Assembly: GCA_938028705.1 (NCBI GenBank) | Contig: CALIZI010000207.1 | Location: 1-41,851 of the forward strand | Reading direction: 5' to 3' | Length of the DNA stretch: 41,851 nt | Source of the DNA: an uncultured Saprospiraceae bacterium | GTDB taxonomy: Bacteria > Bacteroidota > Bacteroidia > Chitinophagales > Saprospiraceae | Notes under the pieces: model-generated | What the model saw: only the letters and a program-made list of their open reading frames with translations | What the model was told of the DNA's origin: nothing | Database searches by the model: none | Program-made: the position numbers and the translations under genes | Shown: positions 30,468 to 39,026 of the stretch, piece after piece | How positions within the stretch are numbered: position 1 is the first letter of the stretch | Layout: each line of letters opens with the position of its first letter

Positions 30468-30498
30468 TTGATTTTTTGGGAATTTTTTTGTAATTTTA
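30468..30498 (+). promoter_or_regulatory. Promoter of the second MazF module
   Basis: TTGA (30468-30471), 19 bases, TAATTTTA (30491-30498), 14 bases before the ATG at 30512. Close to the phylum consensus. It lies in the short gap after pseF. Confidence 0.5.
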
Positions 30499-30511
30499 AT
30501 CAAAAGAAAAC

Positions 30512-30739
30512 ATGATGACAAGAGAAGTTTTAATTAATAAAACGGTAGAAACACTCTCCAAACTTCCACGCGAGAAGATTGAAGCAGTTTCAGATTTTGC
30601 GGATTATATTTCCCAAAAATATGAAGAAGAAATTCTGCAAAAAGGTATACAAAAGTTGGTGAGTGAGTCGAAGGCATTTGCGTTTTTAAAAGATGAAGAA
30701 GATTTATACACAATTGAAGATTTAGAAGAAAAATTCTAA
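30512..30739 (+). CDS. Antitoxin of the second MazF module (DUF2281-like)
   Basis: 75 residues. TVETLSKLPREKIEAVSDFA and DYISQKYEEE are the helical core of the DUF2281-type antitoxins; the tail IEDLEEKF is acidic. It ends in TAATG, overlapping the toxin start by one base. Unrelated in sequence to the antitoxin at 26896, so the two modules are independent acquisitions. Confidence 0.72.
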   Translation: MMTREVLINKTVETLSKLPREKIEAVSDFADYISQKYEEEILQKGIQKLVSESKAFAFLKDEEDLYTIEDLEEKF

Positions 30740-31062
30740 TGCAAAAAGGTGACATCATCTTAATTCCTTTTCCGTTTACAGATTTGACCGGAAATAAAAA
30801 TCGACCGGCAGTAGTGCTAGTGAGTAGTCGATTAGATGTTGTCGTTGCGTTTATCTCAACACAAATTCAGCGTCAGGAAAATGAAGATTTACTTTTGGTC
30901 GCTTCTCGTCAAAATGGTCTCAAAAAAGACTCAATCGTTAAATTACGAAAATTAGCGACCGTAGACAAAGTGTTGGCAATCGGCAGAATAGGTGTCTTAA
31001 GCGATAATGATATGGCATTGTTAGACGAAAAATTGAAAACACTTTTTCAACTGGATGATTGA
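30739..31062 (+). CDS. MazF/PemK-family endoribonuclease toxin 2
   Basis: 107 residues. KGDIILIPFPFTDLTGNKNR with PAVVLVS, then VVAFISTQIQ and a C-terminal GVLSDNDMALLDEKLK helix: complete MazF fold. Distinct from toxin 1 (about family-level similarity). One-base overlap with its antitoxin, and the next small gene begins within 14 bases of its end, so three genes may be cotranscribed. Confidence 0.85.
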   Translation: MQKGDIILIPFPFTDLTGNKNRPAVVLVSSRLDVVVAFISTQIQRQENEDLLLVASRQNGLKKDSIVKLRKLATVDKVLAIGRIGVLSDNDMALLDEKLKTLFQLDD

Positions 31063-31075
31063 TAATTTATTACAA

Positions 31076-31246
31076 ATGGACAAAACAGTAAAAATCATTG
31101 GTTTACACGACAAGCAATCCGACAGAGCGTATTGGATGACTAAAACGCCACAGGAACGTCTTGCCGCAGTAGCCGTTTTACGCGAACAATATGCCCGACT
31201 CAAAGGTATTCAGCCCGGACTTCAAAGAGTTTGTAAACAAAATTAA
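31076..31246 (+). CDS. Small protein, likely partner of a lost nucleotidyltransferase
   Basis: 56 residues from the ATG at 31076; an upstream ATG at 31055 overlaps mazF. DKQSDRAYWMTKTPQERLAA and VLREQYARLK, ending GLQRVCKQN, match a short protein often encoded just before a Pol-beta-fold nucleotidyltransferase in Bacteroidota and Cyanobacteria. Here that partner survives only as a short relic overlapping the gene's 3' end. Confidence 0.62.
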   Translation: MDKTVKIIGLHDKQSDRAYWMTKTPQERLAAVAVLREQYARLKGIQPGLQRVCKQN

Positions 31247-31247
31247 A
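31191..31247 (+). pseudogene. Truncated nucleotidyltransferase N-terminus
   Basis: In a different frame from the preceding gene, the ATG at 31191 opens MPDSKVFSPDFKEFVNKI, which resembles the start of the nucleotidyltransferases that follow this small protein elsewhere (FSxDFKEFxxLLN, then a VGGYA motif). The similarity stops at 31244-31250, exactly where the desaturase-like gene begins, and a stop follows shortly after. I infer a deletion or insertion that removed the enzyme. Confidence 0.4.
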
Positions 31248-31249
31248 TC

Positions 31250-32524
31250 ATGGAAGACTACGCCAACGCCCTCATGTACGCTATCCCCGGATTCGTCGTC
31301 TTAATTATCATTGAAGCGGTAGTTGCTTGGTGGCGGGGTCTGGATATTCAGAATAGCATGGACACTATTTCAAGCCTAAGTTCGGGCTTGACCAACACAT
31401 TAGCGGCGATGTTGGGTTGGTCGGTGGTGATTGTGAGTTATGATTTTATGGTCGGGCATTTGGCGATATTTACGATTGAGAGTACGGCACTTCTTTTCAT
31501 CCTTGCATTTATCGGACACGATTTTGCACAATACTGGTCGCATCGTTTTTCCCATGAAATCAATGTCTTCTGGAATCGCCATATCGTCCATCACAGTAGC
31601 GAAGAATTTAACCTTTCCTGCGCCTTGCGACAAGAAATTTCTGCCATCTTCGGCATCTTCTTTTTCCTGCATATTCCAATGGCAATTTTGGGTTTACCAA
31701 CAGTAATAGTCGCTACCGTTGCAGCGATACATCTCTTTGCTCAATTTTGGTATCACACCCGCCTTATCAATAAAATGGGCTTTTTAGAACACCTCATCGT
31801 GACACCCTCGCATCACCGCGTACACCACGCGATTAACGACGAATACATAGATAAAAACTTCGCACCCATTTTTATTATTTGGGATAAAATGTTTGGTACA
31901 TTTCAAGCCGAACTCGACGATGTACCACCCGTTTACGGTGTAAAAAAACCTGTCGAAACATGGAATCCCATTCTTATTAATTGGATGCACTTTTGGCAAC
32001 TCACCAAAGACGCATTTCGTACTCGTCGATTGTGGGATAAAATCCGAATATGGTTTATGCCCACTGGCTGGCGACCCGAAGATGTCAGCGAAAAATACCC
32101 TATCGAAATCACCACCAATCCCTACACCCGCGAAAAGTACCAACCCGAAGCCTCCACAGCCCTCAAAGCATGGTCATGGGCGCAACTCATCATTGCTAAT
32201 ATTATGGTCTATCACCTTATCGCGGTCATTGCAGATTCCGGTGTGATAAATGTCGTACTCTATGGTATGTTTGTCATGGTCATGGTTTTTGCTTATACGA
32301 CTTTGATGGATAGACATCGCCTTGCGATTCCAGTCGAATTGGTCAAATTTGCTTTCGGTGTGTTTATTTTATATCAGACGGGCGGCTGGTTTGGATTGGA
32401 GGAATATTTCGCTAATGGTGCGTATATTGTCGCTGGTTATATGTTGGTGTCGGTATTGGTGGCGATGTATTTTAGTGTTTTTGAAAAAAATAAGGCTTAT
32501 GTTAAACAAACAGCAAGTTATTGA
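31250..32524 (+). CDS. Sterol desaturase / fatty acid hydroxylase family protein
   Basis: 424 residues. The eight-histidine di-iron motif is seen in HDFAQYWSHRFSHE (H90, H98, H102), RHIVHH (H111, H114, H115) and HHRVHH (188-193). About seven hydrophobic segments make it an inner membrane enzyme. Family members hydroxylate or desaturate lipids or sterol-like compounds. The C-terminal 120 residues form an extra helical membrane domain found in the longer bacterial members. Whether it belongs to the glycan locus is unclear; it may modify a lipid carrier or be unrelated. Confidence 0.85.
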   Translation: MEDYANALMYAIPGFVVLIIIEAVVAWWRGLDIQNSMDTISSLSSGLTNTLAAMLGWSVVIVSYDFMVGHLAIFTIESTALLFILAFIGHDFAQYWSHRFSHEINVFWNRHIVHHSSEEFNLSCALRQEISAIFGIFFFLHIPMAILGLPTVIVATVAAIHLFAQFWYHTRLINKMGFLEHLIVTPSHHRVHHAINDEYIDKNFAPIFIIWDKMFGTFQAELDDVPPVYGVKKPVETWNPILINWMHFWQLTKDAFRTRRLWDKIRIWFMPTGWRPEDVSEKYPIEITTNPYTREKYQPEASTALKAWSWAQLIIANIMVYHLIAVIADSGVINVVLYGMFVMVMVFAYTTLMDRHRLAIPVELVKFAFGVFILYQTGGWFGLEEYFANGAYIVAGYMLVSVLVAMYFSVFEKNKAYVKQTASY

Positions 32525-32684
32525 TAGTATTCAACAATTGCCCGACCAATTTTCTATTGACGATTTGATAGAAAGAGTCATTGTTATGGAGAAAATCGAA
32601 CGCGGATTGATACAGTCTCAAAAAGGAGAGATTGTACCGGATAGCGATTTGGAAAAAACAAAACTCTCGAAATGGTTGAGTTAA
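32499..32684 (+). CDS. Antitoxin of the ParDE-like module
   Basis: 61 residues starting at the ATG 32499, inside the end of the desaturase gene (26-base overlap). NKQQVIDSIQQLPDQFSIDD and LIERVIVMEKIERGL form two helices, as in the Bacteroidota antitoxins paired with ParE. The toxin frame starts 13 bases before its stop. The longer open frame upstream of 32499 is a shadow of the desaturase. Confidence 0.68.
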   Translation: MLNKQQVIDSIQQLPDQFSIDDLIERVIVMEKIERGLIQSQKGEIVPDSDLEKTKLSKWLS

Positions 32685-32971
32685 ATTGGACAGTAGGTAC
32701 AATAGATGATTTGGATGCTATTGCTGAATATATCGGCAGAGATTCGCTCAAATATGCGCGTATTCAAGTACAAAAGATACGTGATAAGACTCGAATACTC
32801 CCAACGATGCCTCACGCAGGTAAAAGAGTTCGGGAATTGGACGATGAATCCATCAGAGAATTACTTGAAGGATGATATAGAATCATTTACAAGATTGTAT
32901 CTGAAGAAAGAATTGATATATTAACGGTGCATCATAGTAGTAGGCTTTTGAGTAATAATCCTAATTTATGA
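32672..32971 (+). pseudogene. ParE/RelE-family toxin with an in-frame TGA
   Basis: The first 67 codons read as a ParE toxin (WTVGTIDDLDAIAEYIGRDS, MPHAGKRVRELDDESIRELLEG). TGA at 32873-32875 then interrupts the frame, and the same frame continues without a shift as YRIIYKIVSEERIDILTVHH and SSRLLSNN, the normal ParE C-terminus, to a TGA at 32969-32971. ELLEGxYRIIYKI is the conserved core, so the TGA replaces one residue (for example Trp or Arg codon changed by one base). The toxin is most likely dead, while its antitoxin is intact. Confidence 0.8.
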
Positions 32972-33000
32972 TGTGTGTTACAGAAATACTTTTTAAAACA

Positions 33001-33597
33001 ATGAACAGATTATCGTTAAAAATACTTCTCATTATTTTGGTAATAATTGCTGCCTGTCAAGACGACGAAGCCCCAACAACTCCGCCCGACCCTGACCCCA
33101 TCAATCTTGAGTTTACAGGCGTACAAATGACTGATGCCAACGGCACGCCTATTGGTTGCTACAACGGTGATTGTATGGACGATTGGACCAATATTAGCCT
33201 GACTACTGACGAGTTAACCTATCTGGCTTTTGACCACAACATCCCCAATGCCAATCCCGAACTCGGTGAGGCACAGATGTACCCGATTTATCCAAACCCA
33301 ATGGGCAATACAGGCAATATGGGTATTGCATTTGAGACAACGGGCAGACTAATATTCAAGATGGTCGTCATTGATACAATGGGAAATGCATTCATTACCC
33401 ACGTCAGTGAAACACAAAGCGGTTTCAATAACATTCAACTTTCCTACGAAGTATTCGAAGGACTTGAGCGCAAAACTATCTATCGCATGTATTACGCCTT
33501 TTATGATGTGACTAGTGCGCCTGTATATACCGGTTACGGCGATTTTGGTATATGTGAGGAAGATTTTAATCCTAATCCGCAGGACTGTTTTGAATAG
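33001..33597 (+). CDS. Secreted lipoprotein of unknown function
   Basis: 198 residues from the ATG at 33001. LKILLIILVIIAACQ is a lipoprotein signal with the cysteine at about residue 19, followed by an acidic proline-rich linker (DDEAPTTPPDPDP). The mature part is beta-rich and contains YPIYPNPMGN, resembling the YPNP segment of Bacteroidota C-terminal sorting-type domains, here in the middle of the protein. It would be anchored at the outer membrane or surface. No enzyme motif is visible. Confidence 0.7.
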   Translation: MNRLSLKILLIILVIIAACQDDEAPTTPPDPDPINLEFTGVQMTDANGTPIGCYNGDCMDDWTNISLTTDELTYLAFDHNIPNANPELGEAQMYPIYPNPMGNTGNMGIAFETTGRLIFKMVVIDTMGNAFITHVSETQSGFNNIQLSYEVFEGLERKTIYRMYYAFYDVTSAPVYTGYGDFGICEEDFNPNPQDCFE

Positions 33598-35065
33598 AAA
33601 AACTCTTTGGAGTATCCACATTCTTATTACGTTTTTACTGACCTTTGCCGTTGCGTTTGCTGCATGGCATATCAAAATCAGTTACGACGAATCGCTCTCA
33701 TATTATGTGCTGAAAACCAATGATGTAAAAAGAATGTTAGGGCTGGCAAATACGCATTGGCTCAATAGTTTTTTTATGAAACTATCCATGCTGACTGTCG
33801 GTGATAGTGTATTTGCTTTTCGTATTGCGTCCATTATCGCTTTTCCGTTTTATGCTACGGGATTATTCAAATTATCACTTCTCCTCAAAAATCATTGGCT
33901 CGCGCTTGCTTGTTATGCCCTCTTGATTTTCAATCCTTATACGATACGATTTTTTTCATTGGCAAGGGGCTATGGTATGGCAATGGCATTTCAAGCTTGG
34001 TTGCTGTACTACCTTATTATTATTTTAAAAAATGAAAAACCCGTACAAGCATGGTATAAAATCTGTCTCCTTTGTGCGTTAATCTTACTTGCCAACCTAT
34101 CATACTTATATACCGTTTTTGGCGTTTTCGGATTATTTTTATTACAAATGATCACTCGTCAAAAAAACTACCAATGGAATACTAATATAAGGAAAATCAT
34201 CACCTTATTTATCCTGATAATCGTATCAGCGTCAGGGGCTTTGATGATTTGCAGATACGCAGGCGATTTATGGTTTGGTGGTCAGAATTTTGTTGCCTCT
34301 ATTTTCGGCTCATTTTGGCATCATTACACTTATTACGGCACTGATATACAGGCACTCAGACCTATACTCAGTATGCTCACACTTGTACTTATCGGCATAA
34401 GTTCGGGCTATTTCATATATCATTTTTGGAGAACAAAACGCTTTACGACAGGTGCAATTCTTACCGTAATTGTATTAGCCATTTTCGGATTAAATATTTT
34501 CTTTCACTATGCTTTTGATACGCCCTATCTTTTAAAAAGAACAACTTTGCAGTGGTGGACTCCGGTTATCGTATTGACATTTTTTTGTATTGAAAATTTA
34601 AAATTATTTTCAAAATTTTTAATAAAATTAAACCTCAATCAACAACAAATTTTTTCAGCTTTTTTCAGTCTTACCTTTAGCTTTTTTATAATGCTTCATT
34701 TTAGCTATCAATACTACGCCAATTACGAAAATAGAATTGAAAGACATCGGTATGATGTGCAGATATACGACGATTTATACTATAAAAAAGCAAATAATGT
34801 GGGTATGAGCCGCCATTTTTGTACACCGCTGAAAAACTATTATCAATTCATTGAACCGCGCTATTTGCAATTAAGTTTTGATTTCATTTATGAAATAAGA
34901 TTAGCGGATTGTAACAACGAAAAGGTATGGAGTAAAGTCGCTTTGTATGATTATCTTGTCATTTCCGAACCTCAAACAATCACTTGTATGAAGCAACGAA
35001 ATATCAATTTTGAAATTATTAAAACCTACGGCAAGCACCATATAATTCACTTGTTGGGCAAATAA
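33590..35065 (+). CDS. Polytopic membrane protein, GT-C-like glycosyltransferase
   Basis: About 491 residues with ten or so transmembrane segments. After the first helix the sequence reads KISYDESLSYYVL, an acidic DE pair in the first outer loop as in ArnT/PMT-type GT-C enzymes, which use lipid-linked sugars. No ATG is near; TTG at 33590 overlaps the lipoprotein stop and gives NRKTLWSIHILITFLL, a normal signal-like start. GTG at 33515 would extend 75 bases into the lipoprotein gene and is less likely. Role in glycan assembly is inferred. Confidence 0.65.
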   Translation: MNRKTLWSIHILITFLLTFAVAFAAWHIKISYDESLSYYVLKTNDVKRMLGLANTHWLNSFFMKLSMLTVGDSVFAFRIASIIAFPFYATGLFKLSLLLKNHWLALACYALLIFNPYTIRFFSLARGYGMAMAFQAWLLYYLIIILKNEKPVQAWYKICLLCALILLANLSYLYTVFGVFGLFLLQMITRQKNYQWNTNIRKIITLFILIIVSASGALMICRYAGDLWFGGQNFVASIFGSFWHHYTYYGTDIQALRPILSMLTLVLIGISSGYFIYHFWRTKRFTTGAILTVIVLAIFGLNIFFHYAFDTPYLLKRTTLQWWTPVIVLTFFCIENLKLFSKFLIKLNLNQQQIFSAFFSLTFSFFIMLHFSYQYYANYENRIERHRYDVQIYDDLYYKKANNVGMSRHFCTPLKNYYQFIEPRYLQLSFDFIYEIRLADCNNEKVWSKVALYDYLVISEPQTITCMKQRNINFEIIKTYGKHHIIHLLGK

Positions 35066-35260
35066 TAGACTTGTTTAACAATAAAACATTTGGTTATCAG
35101 TAATTTAGTGATTGATAATTATTTTAATTTATTTAATTGAAATTAAAAATATTTTTTATTTGTAATTTTAAATATTTGTATAATTTTTTTTTGAATAAAT
35201 TATAAAATAAAATTTAATTCATAATAATTTATTTTTATTCATTAAAATTAATCTAAATCG

Positions 35261-35292
35261 TTGATTATCAAAGTCAAACAAGTCTAATTTTA
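35261..35292 (+). promoter_or_regulatory. Promoter in the AT-rich gap before the AlbA_2 regulator
   Basis: TTGA (35261-35264), 20 bases, TAATTTTA (35285-35292), 34 bases upstream of the ATG at 35327. The gap 35066-35326 is otherwise about 85% A+T with no repeat that I can define. Confidence 0.5.
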
Positions 35293-35326
35293 CAAAAAAA
35301 ATCCATATACTCATCCACTGTACAAA

Positions 35327-36640
35327 ATGAGCGAATCACAAAATATAGAATGGAAAAGTAGTTGGCACGACGACTACCTAAAGTGGATTTGCGGCTTTGC
35401 GAATGCACAAGGCGGTAAGATTTACGTAGGCAAAAATGATGTCGGTGAAGTCATTGATTTGTCAGATGCCGAAGCATTGATGACTGCTATTCCCCACAAA
35501 ATCAGAGACTTACTCGGCATGGTCTGCGAGGTCAATTTACTGACAGAAAACGACAAGCGATATATCGAAATTGTCATTCAATCATACTCCGTACCTGTCT
35601 CATTACGAGGGCGTTATTATTACAGGTCGGGCAGTACCAAAATGGAATTGATAGGAAATACACTCACTGAATTTTTGCTAAAAAAATCCGGCAAAACATG
35701 GGATGACGTGATAGAACCACGCAGTTCGATAACCGATATAGACCTGCGTAGTTTGCGGATATTTTTGGAAGATGCCGAAAAAAGCGGACGCATTCCTGAT
35801 GTGGCAGGATTGACCGACGAACAGATTCTCGACAAACTCCGCCTTACCGAAAACGGTCAACTCAAACGTGCCGCTATCATACTTTTCGGCAAAGATCCCA
35901 ACCGTTTTTATCCAAATATACAAGTCAAAATCGGGCGTTTTGGTAATGACGATGCCGACCTGCGTTTTGGTGAAGTCGAGGAAGGTAATTTGATACAACT
36001 TCTTCGTGCGGTACCTGCCCAACTCAACCACAAATTTCTCATTCGTCCGATTACTTTTGAAGGTATGCAGCGTATCGAAAATAGTCTCTACCCTTTGGCT
36101 GCCCTCCGCGAAATGCTCCTTAATGCACTTGTACATCGTACATACATGGGCGCGATGGTGCAGATGCGAGTATATGACGACAAACTTCATATCTGGAATG
36201 AGGGCATGCTTCCACCCGGCATAGATGCTGAGGCACTCAAAAGTCACCACGTCTCACGCCCGCGCAATCCGCTCATTGCCGATGTTTGTTTCAAAGGCGG
36301 CTACATTGACTTGTGGGGCAGAGGTACACTCAAAATCATCAACACCTGTACTGCCGCCGGACTCCCCGAACCGACTATCAGCGAACTCAACGGCGGTGTA
36401 TTGGTTACTCTTTTTATTGATAAATATACGCCCGAATTGCTCAAAAAAATCGGTCTGAATAATAGACAAATTAAGGCAGTAGCTTACGCAAAAGAACATG
36501 GGGCAATTACAAATTCACAGTATCAGGAATTGAATGAGGTAAGCCGAGCAACTGCAATGAGAGAACTGTTAAATATCGTTGAGTTAGAAATACTAAAGCA
36601 CTCCAAACACAAAGGAAGAGGAGGGAGTTACACAATATAA
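35327..36640 (+). CDS. AlbA_2 / Schlafen-type ATP-binding regulator
   Basis: 437 residues. N-terminal AlbA_2 (Schlafen-like) domain: NIEWKSSWHDDYLKWICGFA and NAQGGKIYVGKNDVGEV. The middle has YYYRSGSTKMEL and an HATPase_c_4-type segment (LREMLLNALVHRTYMGA, then RNPLIADVCF and IDLWGRGTLKI). The C-terminus is a winged helix (NNRQIKAVAYAKEHG). Such proteins are annotated as putative transcriptional regulators or RecG-like helicase-related and are common accessory genes, some in defence islands. It has its own promoter and is followed by a repeat array that could be its binding site. Confidence 0.8.
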   Translation: MSESQNIEWKSSWHDDYLKWICGFANAQGGKIYVGKNDVGEVIDLSDAEALMTAIPHKIRDLLGMVCEVNLLTENDKRYIEIVIQSYSVPVSLRGRYYYRSGSTKMELIGNTLTEFLLKKSGKTWDDVIEPRSSITDIDLRSLRIFLEDAEKSGRIPDVAGLTDEQILDKLRLTENGQLKRAAIILFGKDPNRFYPNIQVKIGRFGNDDADLRFGEVEEGNLIQLLRAVPAQLNHKFLIRPITFEGMQRIENSLYPLAALREMLLNALVHRTYMGAMVQMRVYDDKLHIWNEGMLPPGIDAEALKSHHVSRPRNPLIADVCFKGGYIDLWGRGTLKIINTCTAAGLPEPTISELNGGVLVTLFIDKYTPELLKKIGLNNRQIKAVAYAKEHGAITNSQYQELNEVSRATAMRELLNIVELEILKHSKHKGRGGSYTI

Positions 36641-36705
36641 TAATTGCATCAATTGCATCATAATTGCATCATAATTGCATCAACTGCATCATAATTCGAT
36701 CATAA
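36641..36705 (+). repeat. Tandem ATTGCATC array
   Basis: Six copies of ATTGCATC or close variants, spaced by 1-3 bases (ATA or A), run from 36643 to about 36700, directly after the AlbA_2 regulator. Iterated 9-11 base units of this sort can be protein binding sites or slippage-prone tracts. The rest of the gap to 36831 includes a leader-repeat fragment at 36776-36810. Confidence 0.75.
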
Positions 36706-36830
36706 CCAAATATTGTTCTGAAAATAAAATAATTGACTCATAATTGGCTCAAAAAAACTGCGTCATCCACCCAATCTGCAAAAATCCACATTCCATTTCA
36801 CGCCAACCCCGTCCACCTTCTACCATAAAA

Positions 36831-38363
36831 ATGAACGTCTTAATTTACTCCACCTATTCCGTCGGACCTCGTCTTTTCGAGACTCAATTAGAGTTGATGA
36901 AAGATGAAATGGACGAAGGTAATACATTACATGTACTCAAATGCGGACGTGTCTTGGAGACCTGTATGTTCAACAGGCGAAACAGACTCATCAAATGCGC
37001 CAAATGCCAATCCCGTGCCTATAATGGTCTATCCAAAATCGGCGTATCAAAGGAAAATATCCACGATTTACAACATTTCGATGAGGCATACAAGACCCCA
37101 ATTCCGCATTTTTCTAAGTTGGAGGAATTGCTTGATTATGAATTTGAAGGGATAAAGATCGGACGCGGTGTAGCGAGTTCGATGATTACGCAGACGCGCG
37201 ATTTTGAATTGAATAGTGAAAAATACGGCGCACGAATTGAGACAAATATCCGAATGGCGGTGAATGTTTATTTAAATTTTAAATATTATTTAGAAAAATT
37301 AAACATAGAAAAAATCATCACATTCAATGGGCGATTTGCAGAGCAGCGTCCTGTCGTGGAGATTGCCGAGCAAATGGCTGTTCCATACATCGTGCATGAG
37401 CGCGGCGGCACATTATCGAAATATATTTTATACCAAAATTCGACCCCATTTGATTTTGAATATAATTATCGGGAAATCAACAGATATTGGGAAGAAGCCG
37501 ACCCCGAATATCGCCAAACAAAAGCCGACGAATGGTACATGCAACGGCGCAAAGGCATCCCACAAAATTGGTACGTCTATATCAATGACCAAGAAAAAAA
37601 TGCCCTGCCCAAAGGCTTCGACCCCGCGAAACGCAACATCGTCATTTTCAATACTTCCGAAGACGAATGTAAAGCCCTCGAAGGTTGGGAAAATCCGTAT
37701 TTTGAAGACCAAAACGCAGGTATCGCCTACCTCGCCGAGCAATTTGCTGATGAACCAAATGTGCATTTTTACCTCCGCGTACATCCCAATCTCGGTACGG
37801 TGGACAACTCGCAAGTACGCGGAATTGCAGCCTTGAATTATTCAAATTTGACGGTGCTTCCGCCACAAAGTGAGGTCGATTCGTATGCCTTGATGGATAC
37901 TTGTGCGGTCACGATTACCTTTGGTTCGACGATGGGCATTGAGGCAACTTATTGGGAAAAACCCTCGATTCTTGCCGGGCAATCGACCTATAAAACGCTC
38001 GGCAGTGTCTATATTCCCGATTCGGCAGCACATCTGATTGAAATGATAAAAACCCTCAATGAACCGATGCCCAAACTCGGCGCATTACAATATTCATTTT
38101 GGAATGCTGTGAAAGGCATTGACTTTAAATATTACGAACCTGTCAGTGTGAATAATGGTAAATTCATGGGCGAATTTCTCGGTTACGAGCGTCATTTAGA
38201 TGAATATTTACAAGAAAAAGAAAACGCTAATAAGGGATTGAAAGGGAAAATTTCGCGTGGTGTCAAACAGGTTTTTGGTATAGAAAAACGTAGGCAAGAA
38301 AGTGGTTTTTATGAGAAAAAATATGAGGAATTGTACAGGAAAGCGAAGGAAGATTATGTATGA
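36831..38363 (+). CDS. Capsule-type glycosyltransferase (GT-B-like)
   Basis: 510 residues from the ATG at 36831; a longer frame from 36744 reads through leader repeat and is rejected. NVLIYSTYSVGPRLFETQ starts a Rossmann-like domain, with a CxxC-like KCAKCQSR segment near 60. The C-terminal half resembles capsule polysaccharide transferases: VPYIVHERGG, FYLRVHPNLG, ITFGSTMGIEATYWEKP and TYKTLGSVYIPDS. It may transfer the nonulosonate or another sugar using a CMP- or UDP-donor. The last 60 residues are basic and helical, fitting membrane association. Specificity unknown. Confidence 0.72.
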   Translation: MNVLIYSTYSVGPRLFETQLELMKDEMDEGNTLHVLKCGRVLETCMFNRRNRLIKCAKCQSRAYNGLSKIGVSKENIHDLQHFDEAYKTPIPHFSKLEELLDYEFEGIKIGRGVASSMITQTRDFELNSEKYGARIETNIRMAVNVYLNFKYYLEKLNIEKIITFNGRFAEQRPVVEIAEQMAVPYIVHERGGTLSKYILYQNSTPFDFEYNYREINRYWEEADPEYRQTKADEWYMQRRKGIPQNWYVYINDQEKNALPKGFDPAKRNIVIFNTSEDECKALEGWENPYFEDQNAGIAYLAEQFADEPNVHFYLRVHPNLGTVDNSQVRGIAALNYSNLTVLPPQSEVDSYALMDTCAVTITFGSTMGIEATYWEKPSILAGQSTYKTLGSVYIPDSAAHLIEMIKTLNEPMPKLGALQYSFWNAVKGIDFKYYEPVSVNNGKFMGEFLGYERHLDEYLQEKENANKGLKGKISRGVKQVFGIEKRRQESGFYEKKYEELYRKAKEDYV

Positions 38364-38368
38364 GGTGC

Positions 38369-38400
38369 TTTGCAATTGTGTTTGTTTTTTTGTAAATTTG
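38369..38400 (+). promoter_or_regulatory. Consensus promoter of the 38442 gene
   Basis: TTTG (38369-38372), 20 bases, TAAATTTG (38393-38400): an exact match to both halves of the Bacteroidota promoter, 41 bases before the ATG at 38442. Confidence 0.65.
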
Positions 38401-38441
38401 AATTGATTGAAAAGAGAAATACGATTAATTAAAACTTGATT

Positions 38442-39020
38442 ATGACCACGCTAAAATATTCGCAAGTCTTGGACTTTATACTGAAAACACTCTATGATGT
38501 CAATTTGCAAGAGCCGAACCGTTATTTGAGTTTACCCTCAATAGTAAAGGAAATTGGTTATCATTCTTCTTTTAGTGAAATAGGCGATATTGCAGATTAT
38601 CTTGAAACAAGGGGCTTTGTAAGAAGGAGTAATATGTTAGGAGATATTGTTATTCAAATTACTCCAACGGGTAAATTACACATTGAGACACTGGACGAAA
38701 ACTTTAATGAAATTTACCATTCATATTTAAATAAAAACAATGGAAGTGGTCAGTATGCTATGGAAGCCGATAAACTCATTCCACAAGAAAATCCCAAAGC
38801 AAAAGTCATTTCATTAGTAAATAATATTCAATCGGAAATTATTAAAAAAGAAGGAAATACGACTGATTTTGAAAAAGATTTGGAAATTGTAAAAACGGAA
38901 CTTTCTAAAGCAAATCCTGATTTTAGAATTATAGAAATCAAATTGAACGATACCTTACAACCCACTCATTCGCTCGAAAAAATGACCGAACTAAGAAACT
39001 ACATCGCCCACGCACAATAA
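38442..39020 (+). CDS. Unknown protein, paralogue of the 9015 gene
   Basis: 192 residues from the ATG at 38442 (a TTG two codons upstream is less likely). Same layout as the protein at 9015: YSQVLDFILKTLYDV, then EIGDIADYLETRGFV and GDIVIQITPTGKLHIE, a winged-helix-like N-terminus, then a helical C-terminal half ending MTELRNYIAHAQ. Under its own consensus promoter. The 92-residue gene follows after six bases, just as the 9015 gene sits in a two-gene unit with the retropepsin. Function unknown. Confidence 0.58.
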   Translation: MTTLKYSQVLDFILKTLYDVNLQEPNRYLSLPSIVKEIGYHSSFSEIGDIADYLETRGFVRRSNMLGDIVIQITPTGKLHIETLDENFNEIYHSYLNKNNGSGQYAMEADKLIPQENPKAKVISLVNNIQSEIIKKEGNTTDFEKDLEIVKTELSKANPDFRIIEIKLNDTLQPTHSLEKMTELRNYIAHAQ

Positions 39021-39026
39021 CTGAAA

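Noticed and set aside
31250-32524. Desaturase-family gene as part of the toxin-antitoxin modules around it
   Set aside because: It is a full-length membrane enzyme; the short overlaps with neighbouring small genes are better explained by insertion of modules at its ends.
36744-36830. N-terminal extension of the capsule-type glycosyltransferase
   Set aside because: The extra 29 codons read through leader-repeat sequence; the ATG at 36831 begins directly at the first beta strand.
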